From Lepus europaeus (taxonomy: Eukaryota; Chordata; Mammalia; Lagomorpha; Leporidae), in assembly GCF_033115175.1 (NCBI RefSeq), contig NC_084838.1:43689468-43753467 (forward strand): a stretch of DNA of 64,000 nt, written 5' to 3'. The position numbers and the translations under genes are program-made. The number at the start of each line of letters is the position of its first letter. Position 1 is the first letter of the stretch. The notes beneath the pieces are model-generated. The model had not been told where the DNA came from and did no database searches. It saw only the letters and a program-made list of their open reading frames with translations. Below, piece after piece: positions 58,956 through 64,000 of the stretch.

Positions 58956-59953
58956 TAATATACGTTAAGCAAACATAAATCATGTATGAATATCATCATA
59001 TATATAATAATATATTTTGGTTGCAATTTTCAATTTCTCCTTGGTAACATTTTTCTACATTTTCTTTCTTTTTTTCCTTTTCCATCTTATTTCTCATCTC
59101 TCCCATAAAGTAGCATGTTTGATTAGATTGAATTCTGGTTCCATTTTTAAATACTGCTTATATCTGGAATAACCAACTCTTTGTGAGAGGTCTGTATGAA
59201 GGTTGACTTGGTTCATACTCCCATAGAAGCAGAACTTCACCTTGTGATCTAGTTATTTTAAGTGTATCTCTTTTACCTGTTTTGTCTCCTCAGCAAACTG
59301 TAAAGGGCAGGATTGGTGTACATGCAGTATTTCCTCTTCATGCTTCTACATTGATGGTCTGCTTTCTGGAAACTTTCTAGCTTAGTTCTGGCTTATGTGC
59401 CTGTCTAGACTTGCTGAATGGAGTCTTTGCTACAGATATTACCTTGGACTACGTTGTTAGAGACAATGCATTGTGGTTTGTTCCACAAGATGTACTGTTC
59501 ACACTGGGATACTGTACAATTCTGACCTTATGACAGCTTTAGCCATGAGCTCCTTGATTTGTCTCTGCTAAATTTAGCCCCCTTCCATATGTCTTAGATT
59601 TGGTCTTGTGTGGGTATGAGAGTATTTGTTGAAGATAGATTTGTTTTTCAGTCACTGATTGTGTTTATTGATTTTTTTTAGGAAATCCCTGGAAAATGAG
59701 ATGAAAAATTACTTTCCTCTATGAATTTCATTTTAAAAGTTGAACAATGAGAATAAGTTTACATTGTGAATATGACTAAATGTTTTACGTAGAAAAATTT
59801 ATTTTCCTTTTGAAAACGCAAATGGAGGTTATCAAGGGAGAGTTTCCATTTTCAATAATTTATGTGGTATTTTTTACCCATTAGTTGCAGTTTATACATT
59901 CTGAGTTTCAAATATTTGATGATTTAAAAACACTTGTTCAAAAAAGTTTATAT
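58956..59953. other. Unassigned sequence
   Basis: About 1 kb, partly less AT-rich (59200-59600). No gene, L1 or SINE recognised; an old LTR is conceivable but unsupported. Confidence 0.35.
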
Positions 59954-60286
59954 GGGGGCTGGCACTGTGGTGCAGCATGTTAAGCTGCTGCTTGAGATCT
60001 GACATCCTTTATTTGTGCTGGTTTGAGTCCTAGTTGCACCACTTCTGATTCAGTTCTCTGCTAATGTACCTGAGAAAGCAGCAGAAGATGGTTCACATAC
60101 TTGGGCCACCAACTGGGGCGATCCAAAGGAACTTCCTGTCTCTTGGCTTCGGACTGGCTCAGCCTTGGCCATTGCGGCCATTTGGCAAGTGAATCAGGGG
60201 ATGGATAATCTCTCTTTCTCTCTCTGTCTCTCCCTCTCTCTGTGACTCTGACTTTCAAACAAATAAGTAAATGTTAATAAAAAAGT
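59954..60286 (+). mobile_element. CSINE, sense
   Basis: 'Ggggctggcactgtggtgca' head, body with 'tcttggcttcggactggctc', CT tract 60210-60240, tail AAACAAATAAGTAAATGTTA. Near-matching flanks around AAAAAGT. Confidence 0.92.
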
Positions 60287-60310
60287 GAATATAGATAAAG
60301 TAATACTATT

Positions 60311-60344
60311 TTTTTAAAAAAAAGATTATTTGAAAGAGTAGAGG

Positions 60345-60390
<46 letters not shown>

Positions 60391-60578
60391 TTCCATCTAC
60401 TCATCAACTCCTCAGATGGCCACAACAGCTAACTCTGGCCACGCCATACCTAGGAGCCTGGATCATCTTCCATTGCTTTCCCAGGTTCATCAGCAGGAAG
60501 CTGGATTAGAAACAGAACAGCTGGGACTGGAACTGGCATGGCAATATAGGATGCCTATTCAAGCTATCACCAGTTCCC
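60311..60578 (-). mobile_element. CSINE, antisense, shortened
   Basis: T/A-rich tail complement, long (GA)n at 60350-60387 and a body missing the 'gccaggagccaggagctt' part (a deletion near 60440). Head complement 'gctatcaccagttccc'. Confidence 0.85.
60350..60387. repeat. (GA)n microsatellite in SINE
   Basis: About 19 GA units, the complement of the SINE CT tract. Confidence 0.92.
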
Positions 60579-60906
60579 AAATAGTCCTCTTAGAAACAGT
60601 AAATTACAAATTGTTGAAATGTCAAATATAGGGCTTGATTTCTGCAGATTACTGATTTTAATATTATCTTGTAAATACATTAATTGTCTTTTTTAATATC
60701 ATAATAGATGTATGTACTTATTTCCAAAACAATTCTTTGCAGAAATTCTGGCTGTTGATCCTTTCAGGACTTAATATTATTTTTCCTGAAGACTAATGTT
60801 TTAATCTTTTCTATGTTTAATTATTACAGTATTTAATATTAGTGTATCACCTGTATTCCTTAGTTTAATTCCTATTCCCTGTGTTTTCTTTTAAAAACAT
60901 CCACGT
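60579..60906. other. Unassigned AT-rich spacer
   Basis: No element recognised. Confidence 0.4.
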
Positions 60907-61076
60907 GGAGGCCAGAATTATGGTGCATCATGTTAAGCCACCACATGTGACCCAGGCATTCCATATCAGAGCACCAGCCATGACCATCACCATCATTTGG
61001 GGAGACAACTAACTGATGGAAGATCTTTCTGTATCTGTCTCTGTCTCTATCTGTCACTCCTTCACATAAGTAACAT
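60907..61076 (+). mobile_element. CSINE, sense, with large internal deletion
   Basis: Head 'ggaggccagaattatggtgc' and left arm, then a jump to 'catttggggagacaactaac' of the right arm, a CT tract, and a non-canonical end. Only about 170 bp remain. Confidence 0.75.
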
Positions 61077-61682
61077 AAGACTGCGGCAGATCCAATAGAG
61101 AGAGTAAGCTGCCACATGCTACATGAGCTTCTAGGACATGGAACTGTAATGCACTCAAGGGCATCATTCTCTTCTGTTCACCATAATCATCAGAGTGGAC
61201 TTACGAGAAACTAGATTTGGAAGGGATGTTGGCCCTGGAGAAGACAGGACCGATACACTGGTATGAAGGAGCTGACTAGCAGGGCAGCTATTGTAGTGAT
61301 AAAACCCCACACAGGAAAGCAGAGGCTTGGGTGGATGCATAGCCGAGGGGTTTCCTTTCTGTCTGAGGAGGTGATTGAGTGACAAACTGAACTTTGTTTG
61401 GGGCCTGCATGTGTCATGATTTGCTAGTCTTTTCAGGAGAGAACAGCATAATTATATATTTTCTCTCCAATTTGTCCTCTATATTTCATTCCTTAATTAC
61501 TTCTTCTCATTTAACTAATTAAGTCATTATGTTATTAATTTAACAACTGGGCACCTATTCTATACCAAGCATCACATTAAATGCATAATCCTGAGAAGTT
61601 CAGCTCCTGGTCTGTTTGAAAGAAATACTTGGAAATAAATAGACTGGATTTTTAAGTGCTCTAGCAAATGTGTGTGATGGTT
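61077..61682. other. Unassigned sequence
   Basis: A GC-richer patch (61180-61420) with overlapping short minus frames. A possible L2-type trace lies near 61545-61610 ('gggcacctattctataccaa'). Confidence 0.35.
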
Positions 61683-61746
61683 CTTCAAAATGTTCATGGA
61701 AATATTGAATTAAAAGAGAATGAGATTTTTCCATGGAGTTTAAAAA
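61683..61746. mobile_element. Short inverted-repeat element, relative of 40072-40654
   Basis: 'Cttcaaaatgttcatggaaa' at the left and the near reverse complement 'tttttccatggagtttaaaa' at the right enclose about 20 bp that include AATTAAAAG, the same motif as in the element at 40072. Confidence 0.5.
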
Positions 61747-62910
61747 CTGCTCTTGGATGCACATACCTCATTATAAATTACCTAGAGTGGTGCTAACTGA
61801 TGTTTTGGCTCCATGTAAAGACTACCCAGAAGCACAGAATCTGAGTTACAGCAGCAACAAAGCCAACCTGTTATTGCCTTGGAGGCATGAGGCTTTCCCT
61901 CTGTGCAAGGTCAGAATCACAGCCTACCTGCTGCTAAAGTGGCCACAAGCATTTTTGTACACCTGTCCAAGCAACATAGGAATCAGCCTACTAGTGTGAG
62001 AATAAGAAATCGTGGTCGTTTTGTTAAAACAAGAATGAACAGACTTGTCTTAATTTTTATTCTGATGTGATAGGATTGGTGATGCAGAAGCAGGAACAGG
62101 ACAATGAACAAAACCAAAAAGTAAACTGTATATTGGGAGTGTGTAAATTGTCAGGGTGAATCTTCTTAATACATACAGTGATTCATAAAACAGAAGTTAA
62201 CTGGCACCTTAACCCTAATAAATACACAAGAAGATTAAAAACATTAATGAAAATGAAATATGAACAATCAATAACTGTGAGACATAAAAATGTGATGACT
62301 AACTGAAAATGCAGTTTTAAAAATGAGAAAATTTGAACATATTAATTGTAAATATATTTTAAACCTGGATTACCCAGCATGGTGAGAAATACTTCTATCC
62401 TTTGTACTTAAAATTACATATTGACACAATCCAAAAAGATATTTAAATGGTTTCATAGAGGCAGAAAAGAAATTAAGTAGACCATGTTTTTGAAATGGTT
62501 TTATCAGAATCTGCTTCATATGAAAACTAGAGCTCTTTTAAGTTATAAAATTTATTGTTAGTACTATCACATAGGAACTGTTAAAATACATTTTTAATGA
62601 TGATAGCAGATAAAAATATCTAAGCAAGGAAAGGCTACAAAAGTGTATATTAGTAACTATGCAAATATTACAATAAAATTATTTGTTAAAAGGAAATGTG
62701 ATAACACATTCATAGTAGATTTTGGTGACCATCAAATCTGAGTGATGTCTTTGATATGTTTTGGTTTTGTTGTTTTAAAAGGAATTTTAAAACCTATCAA
62801 CATAAACACATGTGTTTACAGCTTACCTAATTGTGTTTGTATTGGTCCATTTTAGATAAATCAGGATTTTCACTAAATAATATTGGATCCTTCAGTGACT
62901 GCCCTTGTGA
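61747..62910. other. Unassigned AT-rich sequence
   Basis: About 1.2 kb. The plus frame 61733-61999 (88 codons) overlaps the inverted-repeat element and shows no recognised domain. Confidence 0.4.
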
Positions 62911-62952
62911 TTTTATGTTGTTCCGTAGCGCTTTTATGTTGTTCCGTAGTGC
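62911..62952. repeat. 21-bp tandem duplication, two copies
   Basis: TTTTATGTTGTTCCGTAG(C/T)G plus a final C occurs at 62911-62931 and 62932-62952 with one mismatch. Each unit contains a CpG, unusual for this AT-rich stretch. Confidence 0.93.
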
Positions 62953-63054
62953 AGAAAATGTAATGTAAACGACATGGAATGCTGCCTGCAGAGGCAATGG
63001 AGAATTCTGGACTAAAATATACCTAGTAGCCTGAGTTTTCCTCCATATATATAT

Positions 63055-63196
63055 TTTTTCTTTATTCCAGCTTTATTTACGCTGAATTGACAAAAATTAT
63101 ATATATTCAAGATATACAACATGATGATTTGATACATATACGCACTGTGAAATGTATCAGAAACTCCTGTACCCTCATATTCATTTCAGTGTTATT
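63055..63196 (-). mobile_element. Old L1 3'UTR fragment (antisense)
   Basis: 'Ttattccagctttatttacg' followed by 'gatatacaacatgatgattt' and 'actgtgaaatgtatcagaaa' is the antisense of an ancient mammalian L1 3'UTR. The younger L1 at 63197 inserted into or next to it. Confidence 0.65.
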
Positions 63197-63880
63197 CATA
63201 ATATTAATGAATATAAATTTCCAGTGTACAGCTTATGGATTACAATGGCTTCCCCCTCCCATAACTTCCCTCCCACTCACAACCCTCCCCTCTCCCGCTC
63301 CTTCTCCCCTTCCATTTACATCAAGATTCATTTTCAATTCTCTTTATATACAGAAGATCAATTTAGTATAAAGATTTCAACAGTTTGCACCCACATAGAA
63401 ACACAAAGTGAAACATACTGTTGGAGTACTAGTTATAGCATTAAATCACAATGTACAGCACATGAAGGACAGAGATCCCACATGAGGAGCAAGTGCACAG
63501 TGGCTCCTGTTGTTGACCCAACAAATTGACACTCTAGTTTATGGCGCCAGTAACCACCCTAGGCTGTCGTCATGAGTTGCCAAGGCTATGGAAGCCTTCC
63601 AAGTTTGCCGACTCTGCTCATATTTAGACAAGGTCATAAAAGACAGAGGATAGTAACCAATGATCCTAAGAGTGGCATGTACCAGGTTTGAACAATTATA
63701 CAGCATTAAGTGGGGAAGAGGACCATCAGTACACACAGGTTGGGAGTAGAGCCACTGGTGGTAGAGTAGAGGTTATGATTACAAAGGAATGAGGCCCAAG
63801 TGCGCTAGACAGGGTCTAGAACAAAGGACAGAGTCATTATTAGAGGAGCTAAGAAAGGTGGTGTCTAAGCTACAGATAAT
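63197..63880 (-). mobile_element. Leporid L1 3' end (antisense), subfamily B
   Basis: The reverse complement of the L1 3' terminus ('aatgaatataaatttccagt'), C-rich block (63251-63312) and the subfamily-B 3'UTR. It is about 95% similar by eye to 30015-30700, ending at 'gtgtctaagctacag'. Flanking ATAATATTAA and ATAATATATATTAA may be a diverged target-site duplication. The T-rich tail is nearly absent. Confidence 0.87.
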
Positions 63881-64000
63881 ATATATTAAGAATGAAGTTC
63901 CTCCTTAGGTTGGATGTAACAATTTCAAGTTTAAAACAACTGGATTCATGGCAGATTTTAACATATGATGCTGTCTCTGTGGCTTTGTAAGCCAATTATT
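63881..64000. other. Unassigned flank at window end
   Basis: AT-rich; nothing recognised. Confidence 0.4.

Overview
The window is mammalian nuclear DNA, most likely from a leporid lagomorph (European rabbit or a hare). The main evidence is about 33 copies or fragments of the lagomorph tRNA-derived C-SINE (CSINE): a GGCC(A/G)GCGC-like head, a body ending in a (CT)n tract, and an A-rich tail. Several LINE-1 (L1) copies also carry a leporid-type 3' untranslated region. The rest is AT-rich, poor in CpG outside the youngest SINEs, and has no compact gene arrangement. I found no intact protein-coding gene, no RNA gene and no CRISPR array. The window reads as intergenic or deep-intronic DNA built up by repeated retrotransposition.

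Layout. 1-2.46 kb: diverged sequence with a possible gammaretrovirus-like gag remnant near 0.64-0.76 kb. 2.46-7.14 kb: an old antisense L1 broken by three CSINEs. 7.14-10.65 kb: unassigned AT-rich DNA. 10.65-13.2 kb: a leporid L1 (antisense) with most of its 3'UTR and the end of ORF2. 13.2-18.2 kb: unassigned. 18.2-31.7 kb: a dense CSINE zone with an old L1 ORF1 fragment (23.5-24.2), a MaLR-like LTR split by a CSINE (24.7-25.2) and a 1.2-kb L1 3' end with target-site duplications (30.0-31.2). 34-36.6 kb: an old antisense L1 plus CSINEs. 40-41.9 kb: a small inverted-repeat DNA element split by a CSINE that carries extra 3' sequence, then another CSINE and an old L1 3' end. 43.3 kb: a MER5A-like element. 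44.5-47.7 kb: CSINEs, LTR-like pieces and a sense-strand L1 3' end with two nested CSINEs. 48.06-49.85 kb: a processed pseudogene of SET. 50-54.6 kb: an old L1, three CSINEs and two leporid L1 3' ends with clean target-site duplications. 55-64 kb: L2-like fragments, more CSINEs, an L1 ORF2 fragment and, at the end, a leporid L1 3' end placed inside an older L1 3'UTR.

The most informative locus is the SET retrocopy. Its 3' half lies on the minus strand and its 5' half on the plus strand. The two are joined head to head and flanked by a perfect 16-bp target-site duplication at an L1-endonuclease-like site. This is the signature of twin priming during L1-mediated retrotransposition of a cellular mRNA.

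Boundaries of old repeats are estimates read by eye (roughly +/-10-30 bp). Family names come from recognising sequence, not from a database search.
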